Assembly (NCBI RefSeq): GCF_013408745.1
Contig: NZ_JACCBJ010000001.1
Coordinates: 3,782,001-3,846,000 of the forward strand
Reading direction: 5' to 3'
DNA: 64,000 bases
From: Leifsonia soli
Lineage (GTDB): Bacteria; Actinomycetota; Actinomycetes; Actinomycetales; Microbacteriaceae
The translations under genes and the position numbers were made by a program. The first letter of the stretch is position 1, and each line of letters begins with the position of its first letter. The notes under the pieces were generated by a model. That model had not been told where the DNA came from, did no database searches, and worked only from the letters and a program-made list of their open reading frames with translations. Shown here one piece after another: positions 49,427 through 58,187 of this stretch.

Positions 49427-50539
49427 GTGAGGACTTTCGGGGTGGAGGAGGAGCTCCTCCTGGTCGACGCGCGCGGGATGGCAACGCCGGTTGCCCCGTC
49501 CGTCCTCGCGGACGCGCCGCCGGTCGTCGACGGGCCGTCCGTGAGCGCGGAGTTCCAGCAGGAGATGATCGAGACGCAGACGCGTCCGCAGCTGCTGACC
49601 AGCGAGCTGCTGCTCGACATCGTCGGCGGCCGCGAGCTCGCCGACGGACTCGCCCAGCGGCACGGCGCCCGCGCGATCGCCGTCGCCATGTCCCCGATGC
49701 GGCTGCGCCCCCATGTGACCGACGACCCGCGGTACGCGAAGATGATCGAACGCTACGGGCTGACCGCGCGGGGCACCCTCGTCTGCGGCTTCCACGTGCA
49801 CGTGGGGATCGGGTCGCGCGAGGAGGGCGTCGCGGTGCTCGACCGCATCCGCACCTGGCTGCCGACGCTGCTCGCCCTGAGTGCGAACTCGCCGTTCTTC
49901 GGCGGAGCGGACACCGGGCACGCCAGTTACCGGTTCGCCGCCTGGCACCAGTGGCAGAGCGCCGGACCGACCGACGTGTTCGGATCGGTGGAGGCGTACG
50001 ACCGGTTCGAGAGCTTCCTGGTCGACACCGGCGTCATCCTCGACACGGGGATGCTGTACCTCGACGCGCGCGTCTCGCACAAGCAGCCGACGGTGGAGGT
50101 GCGCGTGGCGGACGTCTGCCTCGACGCGAGGGACGCCGCGGTCATCGCGGCCCTGGTCCGCGCTCTCGTCGACACCGCGGCGGCGGACTGGCAGGCCGGC
50201 GTCCCGCCCGCGGCGGTGCCGTCGGCGGCGCTCCGGCTCGCCGAGTGGCAGGCGGCGCTCACCGGCGTCCGCGGCTCGCTTCCGCATCCCGTCACCTGGC
50301 GGGAGGTGCCTGCGGTGGACGCCGTCGACGCGCTGCTGTCGCACACCTCGGCCGCACTCGAGGCGAGCGGCGACCTGATGCTCGTGCGGCGGGGACTCGC
50401 GCGCATCCTCGCGACCGGCGGAGGCGCCGGCCGTCAGCGCGTGGCCTTCGAGCGGCGAGGGCGGATGCGCGACGTTGTCGCGCTGGCCGTCTCGGCCACC
50501 CATGAGCAGTCGGAGGACGACGACCTGGTCGTGGCCTGA
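49427..50539 (+). CDS. Carboxylate-amine ligase, YbdK/glutamate-cysteine ligase 2 family
   Basis: A 370-residue ATP-grasp-like ligase. It begins 'VRTFGVEEELLLVDARGM', the diagnostic N-terminus, and has 'CGFHVHVGIGSREEGVAVLD', 'LALSANSPFFGGADTGHASY' and 'PTVEVRVADVCLDARDA'. Family members have weak glutamate-cysteine ligase activity; the physiological substrate is often unknown. The GTG at 49427 is six bases after a -10 box with no ribosome site, so probably leaderless. No mycothiol gene is next to it. Confidence 0.9.
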   Translation: MRTFGVEEELLLVDARGMATPVAPSVLADAPPVVDGPSVSAEFQQEMIETQTRPQLLTSELLLDIVGGRELADGLAQRHGARAIAVAMSPMRLRPHVTDDPRYAKMIERYGLTARGTLVCGFHVHVGIGSREEGVAVLDRIRTWLPTLLALSANSPFFGGADTGHASYRFAAWHQWQSAGPTDVFGSVEAYDRFESFLVDTGVILDTGMLYLDARVSHKQPTVEVRVADVCLDARDAAVIAALVRALVDTAAADWQAGVPPAAVPSAALRLAEWQAALTGVRGSLPHPVTWREVPAVDAVDALLSHTSAALEASGDLMLVRRGLARILATGGGAGRQRVAFERRGRMRDVVALAVSATHEQSEDDDLVVA

Positions 50540-50616
50540 ACGGTCCTGCGGGCACGTGCGTTCACGCACGGTCATGCGCCCTTCCGCCCGCGAGGGATCG
50601 CGCCTATCCTGCGGTC

Positions 50617-50886
50617 ATGACGGAGAAGGAGCTCGCCCACCAGCACGCCGTCTACACGTACGGCTCGCTGCCGCTGACCCTCATGTACAGCCCGACGGCG
50701 ACAGCAGCCTGGGAGGTCTACTACGGCGGCGAGTACCTGGGCCTGATCGAGGAGGTGCACGACACCGGCGAGCTGTGGCCGGCGTTCGTCGCGCGGCTCC
50801 CCGGCGAGGAGGAGGCCGGCGATGGCATCCCCGCAGCGGACTGGCGGCTGGCCGTCGAGGTGCTGGCCGGGCAGGCCGGTCTCTAG
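50617..50886 (+). CDS. Hypothetical protein, 89 residues
   Basis: A short soluble protein rich in Glu and Tyr, e.g. 'HAVYTYGSLPLTLMYSPTAT' and 'WEVYYGGEYLGLIEEVHDTG'. The beta-rich N-terminal half with a 'YYGGEYLG' turn and a helical C-terminus suggest a small alpha+beta fold. No family recognised. TATCCT lies six bases before the ATG, another leaderless arrangement. Confidence 0.7.
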   Translation: MTEKELAHQHAVYTYGSLPLTLMYSPTATAAWEVYYGGEYLGLIEEVHDTGELWPAFVARLPGEEEAGDGIPAADWRLAVEVLAGQAGL

Positions 50887-50921
50887 ACGCCGGTCAGGTG
50901 CGCCCGACCCCCGGTGATGCG

Positions 50922-51128
50922 TCAGAACGCGAACTGCGACCACTCGTCGCGGGCCAGCGACACCTGCTCGCCGCGCGAGTCGACGATCCAGGAGTCGGAG
51001 GTGCAGCCCAGATAGGTGCAGAGCAGGGTCTCGCTCGACCACCCGTCCGCCGAGCGCACCCACCGCACCAGATGCACATCCTGACCGGGCTTCGGAACGT
51101 TCCCGATCGGTGATTCGAAAGTCGTCAC
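50922..51128 (-). CDS. Hypothetical protein, 68 residues
   Basis: A 68-residue protein from GTG 51128, which has GGGGAGGGG upstream; the frame continues to 51182 without a better start. Segments 'VHLVRWVRSADGWSSETLLC' and 'SDSWIVDSRGEQVSLARDEW' are beta-rich with two Cys. No family recognised. The gene converges on the 50617 gene. Confidence 0.6.
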   Translation of the reverse strand: MTTFESPIGNVPKPGQDVHLVRWVRSADGWSSETLLCTYLGCTSDSWIVDSRGEQVSLARDEWSQFAF

Positions 51129-51209
51129 GCTGCACCCCTCCCCTCGGGCGGCCTGTCTGATGACGACCCTAGCGGGGTACACGACCGGGGGACAAGTGGC
51201 CCGGGCGGA

Positions 51210-51371
51210 TCAGTTGCCGCTGTCGTCCTCGAGCGGGTCGAACTCGTCGTGCTCCGGCTCGAAGATGCCGTCGGCGTCGTACGGCCCCTCCCCGCCCCCT
51301 TCGGCGATGGCGTCGGTGTCGATCGGCTCGCCCGACGGGGTCTCCGGCCAGTTCTCCTTGGCGTCGCTCAT
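51210..51371 (-). CDS. Hypothetical acidic protein, 53 residues
   Basis: From ATG 51371 (GGGAGGGACGCC upstream) the product is highly acidic: 'SGEPIDTDAIAEGGGEGPYD' and 'GIFEPEHDEFDPLEDDSGN'. It is probably disordered. No family recognised. Expression is supported by the ribosome site and clean frame only. Confidence 0.55.
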   Translation of the reverse strand: MSDAKENWPETPSGEPIDTDAIAEGGGEGPYDADGIFEPEHDEFDPLEDDSGN

Positions 51372-51464
51372 GGCGTCCCTCCCGGCTCGCTGTCGCATGG
51401 ATGCTCTGAGCGCGATGGTAGACGGCTCCCCGCGTGCCCGGTAGGGCCGCCCGTCACTCACCCG

Positions 51465-53051
51465 TCACTCGCCAGGCTCACGCCCGGTGAGCCGCACCTC
51501 CTCGACGTCGAGCTTGCGCTGGATGTCCCGCAGCACGATGTCGTCGATCTCGCCCTCGTCGCGCAGCCGGACCACCTCTTCCCGTTTGCAGTGCAGCAGG
51601 GCCAGCCGCAGCTCGGTGTCCTGCCTGCTCCGCTCGTTCGCCTCTTCGCCGTCGCGCGACTCGTCCTCCACCTCGAGCAGCTCGAGGTGCTCCTCGAATT
51701 CGCCCTGGATCCGCTCGCTCACCTCGGGGTCGACTCCGAGTCGCCGGGCGATCTCGGGGAGCTCGTCGAGCGCGGCCCGGGTGGCGCTCGTCTCGGCGAG
51801 CCGCAGTTCGTGGCCGACCGATTCGTCGGAAGGCAGACGCGCCCAGCGCACGACGGCCGGGAGGACGAGCCCCTGCCCGACGAGCGTCACGACGATCACG
51901 CCGGTGGTGACGAACACGATGAAGTCGCGGCCGGGGAAGGGATCGCCGTTCTCCAGCGTGGCCGGGACGGCGAGGGCGGCGGCGAGGGAGACGGCGCCGC
52001 GGAATCCGGCGAGCCCGCTCACGACGCGCGCCCGGTCGCTCATCCGCCGCTTCCTCTGCTGCGGGCGCCGGTCGATGAGCCGGATCAGGTACACGGTGCC
52101 GAACAGGTAGGCGAAACGGACGGCGACGATGACCGCCGTGACGGCGGCGATCGCGACCAGGCCCATCCCGACGTCCACCGCAGCCAGCTCCATCGTCGAC
52201 CGCGGCAGCTCGATGCCGACGAGGACGAACAGGCTCGCGTTGAGCAGGAAGGTCGTGAAGGTCCAGAAGGCGTCGGACTGCCTCCTCCCCTCGGCGATGC
52301 CGATGCGCGGACCGGCCTGGCTGATGATCAGCCCGGCGACCACGACGGCGAGCACCCCGGACGCGTGGACGAGCTCGGCCAGCAGGTACGCCACGAACGG
52401 GGTCAGCAGCATGGCGATGTTCTGGGTGATCGCATCCCGCAGCCGGCGCCGCGCGAGGATGGCGACCCAGGCGACCAGCGCGCCGATGACGCCGGCTCCG
52501 ACGTAGGCGATGAGCAGGGTCAGCGAGATCGCCCCGACGCTCACGTCGGTGTCGCCGACGGTGAACCCGACCGCCAGGGACCACAGCACCAGCGCCGTCC
52601 CGTCGTTCACCAGGCTCTCGGCGCGGAGGATGGTGACGTTGCGGCGGGGGAGGGACCGCGTGAACGACGTCATCGCCGTCGCGTCCGTCGGGGCGATGGC
52701 GGCGCCGAGCGTCCAGGCCGCACCCCAGGGCAGCCCCATCGCGTGCGCCAGCACGGCGACGGCGGCCGCGGTCACGACGACCAGCCCCGTGCTCATCAGG
52801 ACGATGCCGCGCAGGTTGGAGCGGATCTCCCGCAGCGACGTGGTCAGGCTCTCCCAGTAGAGAATCGCCGGGAGGAACAGGAACAGCACCACCTCCGGTG
52901 CCAGCTCGATGTCGCGGAACAGCGGGATGAACCCGATCAGCACCCCGATGCCCACGAGGAGGAGCGGCTGGGCGATCCCGGTCTTCCGAGCGATCACCTT
53001 CGTCAGCAGGGTGGTGAAGCCGATGACGACGACCAGTTCGAGTCCGAGCAC
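51465..53051 (-). CDS. Na+/H+ antiporter, CPA1 family
   Basis: A 528-residue cation/proton antiporter with about twelve membrane segments. 'AIAPTDATAMTSFTRSLP' holds the ion-binding Asp region, and 'RAESLVNDGTALVLWSLAVG' carries the conserved Asn-Asp pair. The C-terminal about 100 residues form a charged cytoplasmic tail. GTG 53051 follows GAGGAGGTCCT. It would export Na+ for pH and salt balance. Divergent from the glycosyltransferase operon. Confidence 0.93.
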   Translation of the reverse strand: MLGLELVVVIGFTTLLTKVIARKTGIAQPLLLVGIGVLIGFIPLFRDIELAPEVVLFLFLPAILYWESLTTSLREIRSNLRGIVLMSTGLVVVTAAAVAVLAHAMGLPWGAAWTLGAAIAPTDATAMTSFTRSLPRRNVTILRAESLVNDGTALVLWSLAVGFTVGDTDVSVGAISLTLLIAYVGAGVIGALVAWVAILARRRLRDAITQNIAMLLTPFVAYLLAELVHASGVLAVVVAGLIISQAGPRIGIAEGRRQSDAFWTFTTFLLNASLFVLVGIELPRSTMELAAVDVGMGLVAIAAVTAVIVAVRFAYLFGTVYLIRLIDRRPQQRKRRMSDRARVVSGLAGFRGAVSLAAALAVPATLENGDPFPGRDFIVFVTTGVIVVTLVGQGLVLPAVVRWARLPSDESVGHELRLAETSATRAALDELPEIARRLGVDPEVSERIQGEFEEHLELLEVEDESRDGEEANERSRQDTELRLALLHCKREEVVRLRDEGEIDDIVLRDIQRKLDVEEVRLTGREPGE

Positions 53052-53205
53052 AGGACCTCCTCTGCCGCACATCCTCCCGCGGCACCGGGTGGACCGTAAC
53101 CCTCGGGGAGCGGATGTGCAGCGCATAGCAGGTGCGCAGCAAAGACATTCACGACCCACAGGCATGCGAAAGGTCACAGGAATGTCACGACGGGAGGGTG
53201 TCGGC

Positions 53206-54468
53206 ATGACGCACGAAACCCTCCCTCACCCGCCGGCGCTCGACGTCGTCGTGCCCGTCTACAACGAGCAGGCGACGCTCGACACATCCATCCGCCGGCT
53301 GCACGCCTACCTGAGCGCCGATATGCGCTACACGTGGCGCATCACCATCGCCGACAACGCGAGCACCGACGCGACGCCCGCGATCGCCGACGCTCTCGCG
53401 GCCGACCTGCCGCACGTCGTCGCCGTGCACCTGCCGCTGAAGGGGCGCGGTCGCGCCCTCAAAGCGGTGTGGGGCGCCTCTCCCGCCGAGGTGCTCGTCT
53501 ACCTGGACGAGGACCTCTCGACCGACCTCGCCGCCCTTCCTCCGCTGGTCGCCCCACTGCTCTCGGGCCACTCGGACCTCGCCATCGGCACCCGCCTCGG
53601 GCGCTCCGCGCGCGTGGCGCGCGGAGGCAAGCGCGAGTTCATCTCGCGCAGCTACAACCTCTTGCTGCGGCGCGCCATGTCCGTCGGGTTCAGCGACGCA
53701 CAGTGCGGGTTCAAGGCGATCCGCCGGGATGTCGCCCAGCGGCTGCTGCCGCTGGTGGAGGACGACGGGTGGTTCTTCGACACCGAGCTGCTCATCCTCG
53801 CCGAACGGGCCGGGCTGCGCATCCACGAGATCCCGGTGGACTGGGTCGACGACCCGGACAGCTCGGTCGACATCGTGCGGACCGCGACCGACGACCTCAA
53901 GGGGATGCTGCGCGTCGGCACGAATCTGGCCCGCGGCCGCATCCCGCTGGAGGCGGTCTACGCCGAACTCGGCCGCCGGCCCTTCACGCCGCCGCGCCCG
54001 CCCGGATTCTTCGGGCAGGTGCTGCGATTCGGGATCGTGGGCGTGCTGTCGACCGCTGCATACGCGGTGCTGTACCTGCTGCTGCAGAGCGTGCTGAGCG
54101 CGCAGGTCGCGAACCTGGCGGCGCTGCTGCTCACGGCGATCGCGAACACCTGGGCCAACCGGCGCTTCACCTTCGGTGTCGACGGACCCGGGATGGTGAA
54201 GCACCAGTTCCAAGGGCTCGTGGTGTTCGGCATCGCCTGGGCCCTCACCAGCGGATCGCTCGCCGTGCTCCACGCCGCCGCTCCGCACGCGTCCGCTCAG
54301 CTGCAGCTGCTCGTGCTCACCGCGGCCAACCTCGTCGCGACGCTGCTGCGGTTCGTGCTGCTGCGGTTGTGGGTGTTCCGGCGGCCCCGGGCCGTCCCCG
54401 GGGTCTCTGCGCCCGATCCTGCTGTGCCCTCCGCCCCCCTGACCCTCACCTCCACCGAAAGCGAGTGA
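53206..54468 (+). CDS. GT2 glycosyltransferase fused to a GtrA membrane domain
   Basis: A 420-residue protein. Residues about 10-240 are a GT2 domain of the dolichol-phosphate-mannose-synthase type: 'DVVVPVYNEQATLDTSIRRL', 'ITIADNASTDATPAIADA' and the DxD region 'VYLDEDLSTDL'. Residues about 265-395 hold a four-helix GtrA domain starting 'LRFGIVGVLSTAAYAVLY'. Such fusions make and flip polyprenyl-linked sugars. ATG 53206 follows GGGAGGG. The next glycosyltransferase starts five bases after its stop, so they form one operon. Confidence 0.92.
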   Translation: MTHETLPHPPALDVVVPVYNEQATLDTSIRRLHAYLSADMRYTWRITIADNASTDATPAIADALAADLPHVVAVHLPLKGRGRALKAVWGASPAEVLVYLDEDLSTDLAALPPLVAPLLSGHSDLAIGTRLGRSARVARGGKREFISRSYNLLLRRAMSVGFSDAQCGFKAIRRDVAQRLLPLVEDDGWFFDTELLILAERAGLRIHEIPVDWVDDPDSSVDIVRTATDDLKGMLRVGTNLARGRIPLEAVYAELGRRPFTPPRPPGFFGQVLRFGIVGVLSTAAYAVLYLLLQSVLSAQVANLAALLLTAIANTWANRRFTFGVDGPGMVKHQFQGLVVFGIAWALTSGSLAVLHAAAPHASAQLQLLVLTAANLVATLLRFVLLRLWVFRRPRAVPGVSAPDPAVPSAPLTLTSTESE

Positions 54469-54473
54469 TCGCC

Positions 54474-56600
54474 ATGTCCGTCACCGTCACCACCCCTCCG
54501 GCGTCAGTGTCCCCGACCACGGGAGCGGCGTCCGCGCCACGGCCCGGCGCGCGCATCCGTTCCGCTCTGCGGCGGGTCGTCCGCGGCCGGGAGGACGCCG
54601 CCCGCTGGGAGCGCCCCGCCCTGCTCGGCCTCCTCGCCCTCACCGCCCTGCTCTACCTGTGGGACCTCGCGGCGAGCGGGTACGCGAACTCCTTCTACTC
54701 CGCGGCCGTGCAGGCCGGGAGCGTGAACTGGGAGGCGTTCTTCTACGGCTCCAGCGACGCCGCCAACTCGATCACGGTCGACAAACCGCCCGCGAGCCTG
54801 TGGATCATGGCGCTGTCGGTTCGGCTGTTCGGGCTCAGCTCGTGGAGCATCCTCGTGCCGGAGGCGCTGATGGGCGTCGCGACGGTGGCCATCGTCTACG
54901 CGACCGTGCGCCGCCGCTTCAGCGCACAGACCGCCCTCCTCGCCGGCGGCGTGCTGGCCATCACGCCCGTGGCCGCCCTCATGTTCCGGTTCAACAATCC
55001 GGACGCGCTGCTGGTGCTGCTGCTCACCCTCTCCGCATATCTCACTCTGCGGGGCATCGAGAGCGGCCGGTTGCGCTGGGTCGTGTGGGCGGGCGTCGCC
55101 GTGGGGTTCGCGTTCCTCACCAAGCAGCTGCAGGCGTTCCTCATCCTCCCCGTGCTGGCCGGGGTCTATCTGGCGATGGCGCCGCTGTCGTGGCGCAAGC
55201 GCTTCCTGCACCTTTTCGCCGCGCTCGGTGCCGTGATCGTCTCGGCGGGCTGGTGGGTCGCGATCGTCGAGCTCGTCCCCGCCTCGCTGCGGCCCTACAT
55301 CGGCGGGTCGCAGAGCAACAGCTTCCTGGAGCTCACGTTCGGCTACAACGGCCTCGGCCGCCTCACCGGCGACGAGACAGGCTCGGTCACCGGCGGGGGC
55401 GGCGGACGAGCCGGAGGCGGGATGTGGGGGCAGACCGGCATTCTGCGCCTGTTCGAGAACGAGATCGGCGGCCAGATCGCCTGGCTGCTGCCCGCCGCGC
55501 TCGTGGTGTTCGTCGTCGCGCTCGTGCTCGGCCGGCGGATGGCACGGACCGACGGCCGCCGCGCGACCCTGCTCGTCTTCGGCGGCTGGCTCATCGTGAC
55601 CGCGCTGGCGTTCAGCTTCATGGTGGGCATCTTCCACGCCTATTACACGGTCGCGCTCGCTCCGGCACTCGCCGTCACCGTCGCCGTCGGCTCCTCGGCG
55701 CTCTGGCTGGCGCGCGAGCGGCTCTGGGTGCGCATCGTGTCGGCGGTCGTCGTGCTCGGGACAGGGGTCTGGGCCTGGGTGCTCCTCGACCGCGCGACCG
55801 ACTGGCTGCCGTGGCTCAAGGTCGTCGTGCTGGCGGCGGCCATCGTCGCGGCGGTGCTGCTGACGCTGCCTCCGCGTCGCGCGCTCGCGGCGGCGACCAT
55901 CGCCACGACCCTGGTGGCCGGGCTGCTGGCTCCGCTCGCGTACACGATCCAGACGGTGACGACGGCCCACACCGGGTCCATCGTCACCGCGGGGCCGACG
56001 GTCGCCGGTGGGATGGGCGGCCCTGGCGGTGCTCGCGGCTTCGGCGCTCCGGGCGGAGCGAACGGCGCGGCAGGCGGCTTCGGCGGTCAGGGGATGCCTC
56101 CCGGCGGTGCGGGGACGGCTCCCGGTGGGACGGGGACTGCGCCCGGCGCGACCGGCACTGTTCCAGGCGGCACAGGCACGGTTCCCGGCGGCACCGGCAC
56201 TGTTCCAGGCGGCACGGTTCCCGGCGGCACGGGCGGGATGGGCTCCCTCCTCGGCGCAGGCACCGCCGGCTCGCAGCTCGCCGCGCTCCTGAAGGCCGAC
56301 GCCTCGTCGTACACCTGGGTGGCGGCGGCCGTCGGCTCCAATGCGGCCGCCGGGTACCAGCTGGCGACTCAGCAGCCCGTCATGCCCATCGGAGGCTTCA
56401 ACGGCTCCGACCCGTCGCCGACGCTCGCGCAATTCAAGCGGTACGTGTCCGAAGGGCGCATCCACTACTTCATCGCAGGCGGTGTCGGCGGACAGGCCAA
56501 CGGCGGGAGCAGCTCGTCGAGCGAGATCGCGGCGTGGGTGGCCGACACATTCACCGCGCAGACGGTCGACGGGGTGACGGTGTACGACCTGACCCAGTGA
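54474..56600 (+). CDS. GT39/ArnT-like membrane glycosyltransferase
   Basis: A 708-residue polytopic enzyme. 'NSFYSAAVQAGSVNWEAFFY' and 'NSITVDKPPASLWIMALSVR' match ArnT/PMT-like enzymes that use lipid-linked sugars outside the membrane. About ten to twelve membrane segments are followed by a Gly-rich linker with tandem GT[A/V]PGGT repeats (DNA 56112-56231) and an extracytoplasmic C-terminal domain with 'WVAAAVGSNAAAGYQLATQQ'. It likely uses the lipid-sugar made by the upstream GT2-GtrA protein. Confidence 0.9.
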   Translation: MSVTVTTPPASVSPTTGAASAPRPGARIRSALRRVVRGREDAARWERPALLGLLALTALLYLWDLAASGYANSFYSAAVQAGSVNWEAFFYGSSDAANSITVDKPPASLWIMALSVRLFGLSSWSILVPEALMGVATVAIVYATVRRRFSAQTALLAGGVLAITPVAALMFRFNNPDALLVLLLTLSAYLTLRGIESGRLRWVVWAGVAVGFAFLTKQLQAFLILPVLAGVYLAMAPLSWRKRFLHLFAALGAVIVSAGWWVAIVELVPASLRPYIGGSQSNSFLELTFGYNGLGRLTGDETGSVTGGGGGRAGGGMWGQTGILRLFENEIGGQIAWLLPAALVVFVVALVLGRRMARTDGRRATLLVFGGWLIVTALAFSFMVGIFHAYYTVALAPALAVTVAVGSSALWLARERLWVRIVSAVVVLGTGVWAWVLLDRATDWLPWLKVVVLAAAIVAAVLLTLPPRRALAAATIATTLVAGLLAPLAYTIQTVTTAHTGSIVTAGPTVAGGMGGPGGARGFGAPGGANGAAGGFGGQGMPPGGAGTAPGGTGTAPGATGTVPGGTGTVPGGTGTVPGGTVPGGTGGMGSLLGAGTAGSQLAALLKADASSYTWVAAAVGSNAAAGYQLATQQPVMPIGGFNGSDPSPTLAQFKRYVSEGRIHYFIAGGVGGQANGGSSSSSEIAAWVADTFTAQTVDGVTVYDLTQ
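56112..56231 (+). repeat. In-frame 21-bp tandem repeat (GT[A/V]PGGT)
   Basis: About five and a half copies of a seven-residue unit GT[A/V]PG[G/A]T are encoded inside the GT39-like gene. The DNA copies are imperfect but close, with the GGCACTGTTCCAGGCGGCAC variant recurring. Such tracts can expand or contract, changing linker length without breaking the frame. Confidence 0.85.
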
Positions 56601-56644
56601 GCCCCGCCTGGTCGCCTGTCGGGGGTCCGCGCCATCATGGACAC

Positions 56645-57967
56645 ATGACGGAACGCGGGCCCTCGACCACGCGCGCCCGCGGTCCGGAGCCCGAGCTCCC
56701 CGACCCGCGCGTGCCGGAACCGCCGCGCGGGCGGCTGGGGGTGGCGGGCGGCACCGCGCTGTACATCGCCGCGGTGCTCGGGACGGGCATCCTCGTGCTC
56801 CCGGCGCTCGCCGCGGCGGCCGCCGGGCCCGGCGCGATCCTGGCCGTCGCGGCGCTGGCACTCATCTCCATCCCCCTCGCGAGCACCTTCGCGGCGCTCG
56901 CGCGCCGGCACCCCGACGCCGGCGGCGTCGCCACCTTCGCGCGCAGGGCGTTCGGTCCCGGCGCTGCCCGGGTGATCGGGTACTGGTTCTTCTTCGGCAC
57001 CCCCATCGGTGCGCCGATCGCAGCGCTGATGACGGCCAGATACGTCGTCGCGGTGATCGGCGGCGACACCATCAGCACGACCCTCATCGCCATCGGGCTG
57101 ATGGTGATCCCCGTCGTCGTCACCGCCTTCGGCGTCCGGTTCGCCGCGTCCGTGCAGCTCGTGCTCTCCGGCGCGCTCGTCGCCGTGCTGATCTTCGTGC
57201 TGGCGGCGGCCGCACCGCACGCCCGGCCCGAGAACCTCGATCCGCTGCTCCCGCACGGCTGGGCGGGCGTCGGGCTCGCGATGAGCCTCTACATCTGGGC
57301 GTTCGCCGGCTGGGAGGCCGTCGCCGGGATCGGCGGCGAGTTCCGCCACCCGCGGCGCGACATCCCACGGGCGACCGCGCTGGCGCTGATCATCGTGTCC
57401 GTCGCCTATCTGGCCATCCAGGCCGTCACGGTCGTGGTGCTGGGCGAGAAGGCGGCCACGAGCGACGTGCCGCTCCTCGACCTGGTCCGGGTCGCGACCG
57501 GCGCCGGAGGCGGCGTCGTGGTGGCCGTGATCGCCGCGATCGTCGTGACCGGTGTCTTCAACGCCTACCTCGCGGCGTTCAGCAAGCTCGGCGCGGCCAT
57601 GGGCCGCGACGGCGACCTTCCGGCCTGGTTCGGCCGGGGCGTCGAGAACGGCGCGGTCGCGCGGCGTGGCCTGCTGCTCTCCGCCGTCGTCATGGCCGTG
57701 TACTCCGTCGTCGTGCTGGCGAGCGGCGACCTCCCGCCGTTCATCCTCGTCCACACCAGCATCGCGGCCGCGGTCTACGGCCTGGGCGTGGCGTCGGCGC
57801 TGCGGCTGCTCCCCGCGCGCTCCCTCGGCTGGTGGATGGCGCTCCTCTCGTGCGTGCTCGCGGCCGGGCTCCTCGTGCTCGCCGGGTGGCACCTCGTGTT
57901 CCCCGCCGAGGTGGCGCTCGTGGCGCTCGCCGTCGGTGCGGTGCAGCGACCGCGTCGGGCGCATTAG
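56645..57967 (+). CDS. APC superfamily amino-acid permease
   Basis: A 440-residue permease with about twelve membrane segments. 'LYIAAVLGTGILVLPALAAA' is the first helix with the family's GTGI unwinding, and 'AFAGWEAVAGIGGEFRHPRR' is the helix 6-7 loop motif of the YjeH-like group. The N-terminus is a Pro/Arg-rich tail of about 30 residues. Substrate is probably a neutral amino acid, unproven. It lies 44 bases after the glycosyltransferase stop. Confidence 0.9.
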   Translation: MTERGPSTTRARGPEPELPDPRVPEPPRGRLGVAGGTALYIAAVLGTGILVLPALAAAAAGPGAILAVAALALISIPLASTFAALARRHPDAGGVATFARRAFGPGAARVIGYWFFFGTPIGAPIAALMTARYVVAVIGGDTISTTLIAIGLMVIPVVVTAFGVRFAASVQLVLSGALVAVLIFVLAAAAPHARPENLDPLLPHGWAGVGLAMSLYIWAFAGWEAVAGIGGEFRHPRRDIPRATALALIIVSVAYLAIQAVTVVVLGEKAATSDVPLLDLVRVATGAGGGVVVAVIAAIVVTGVFNAYLAAFSKLGAAMGRDGDLPAWFGRGVENGAVARRGLLLSAVVMAVYSVVVLASGDLPPFILVHTSIAAAVYGLGVASALRLLPARSLGWWMALLSCVLAAGLLVLAGWHLVFPAEVALVALAVGAVQRPRRAH

Positions 57968-57970
57968 CAC

Positions 57971-57988
57971 AAATATGAATTCATATTT
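57971..57988. promoter_or_regulatory. 18-bp AT-rich palindromic operator
   Basis: AAATATGAATTCATATTT is a perfect 18-bp palindrome, touching the -35 box that starts at 57989. A further ATATGAAT half-site lies at 57998-58005 between -35 and -10. It probably binds a repressor of the peptide operon; the regulator is unknown. Confidence 0.7.
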
Positions 57989-58017
57989 TTGCGTCCAATA
58001 TGAATGATCCCTAGAGT
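57989..58017 (+). promoter_or_regulatory. Promoter of the peptide/ABC operon
   Basis: TTGCGT (57989-57994), a 17-base spacer and TAGAGT (58012-58017) form a promoter with transcription starting near 58024. A dyad CGGAGAA-T-TTCTCCG (58024-58038) lies at the start of the transcript. Confidence 0.6.
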
Positions 58018-58056
58018 CGGTCACGGAGAATTTCTCCGCGAACGGAGCGAATGGGA

Positions 58057-58185
58057 ATGAGAAAGATCCTGGTCGGCGCGTCAGCAGTGGCGCTGGCGAT
58101 GGTGGGAGTGGTGGCCGGGCAGTGGTCCCGGCAGGCGGCGTGCTGGCCCAATGTCGTCTCCTACGGTTACTCCCTCAGGTCCTAG
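58057..58185 (+). CDS. Small secreted peptide precursor, 42 residues (candidate bacteriocin or signal)
   Basis: ATG 58057 (GGAG nine bases ahead; an ATG at 58051 is also possible) opens a 42-codon frame ending at 58185. The N-terminus 'MRKILVGASAVALAMVGVVA' is a clear Sec signal peptide with a basic start and hydrophobic core. The tail of about 21 residues contains two Trp, two Tyr and one Cys and ends 'VVSYGYSLRS'. It is too short to be a lipoprotein and lacks a lipobox. The lipoprotein gene begins two bases after its stop. No known peptide family is recognised. Confidence 0.65.
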   Translation: MRKILVGASAVALAMVGVVAGQWSRQAACWPNVVSYGYSLRS

Positions 58186-58187
58186 GC

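Noticed and set aside
56112..56231. Possible CRISPR-like repeat
   Set aside because: Repeats are in-frame, contiguous and coding (GT[A/V]PGGT); there are no unique spacers. No CRISPR array was seen anywhere in the window.
54504..56861. 785-residue minus-strand frame over the ArnT-like gene
   Set aside because: Antisense of a well-supported membrane protein; composition of a shadow frame.
58057..58185. Reading the small peptide as a transcription-attenuation leader peptide
   Set aside because: It has a signal peptide rather than codon runs, and no terminator lies between it and the lipoprotein gene two bases later.
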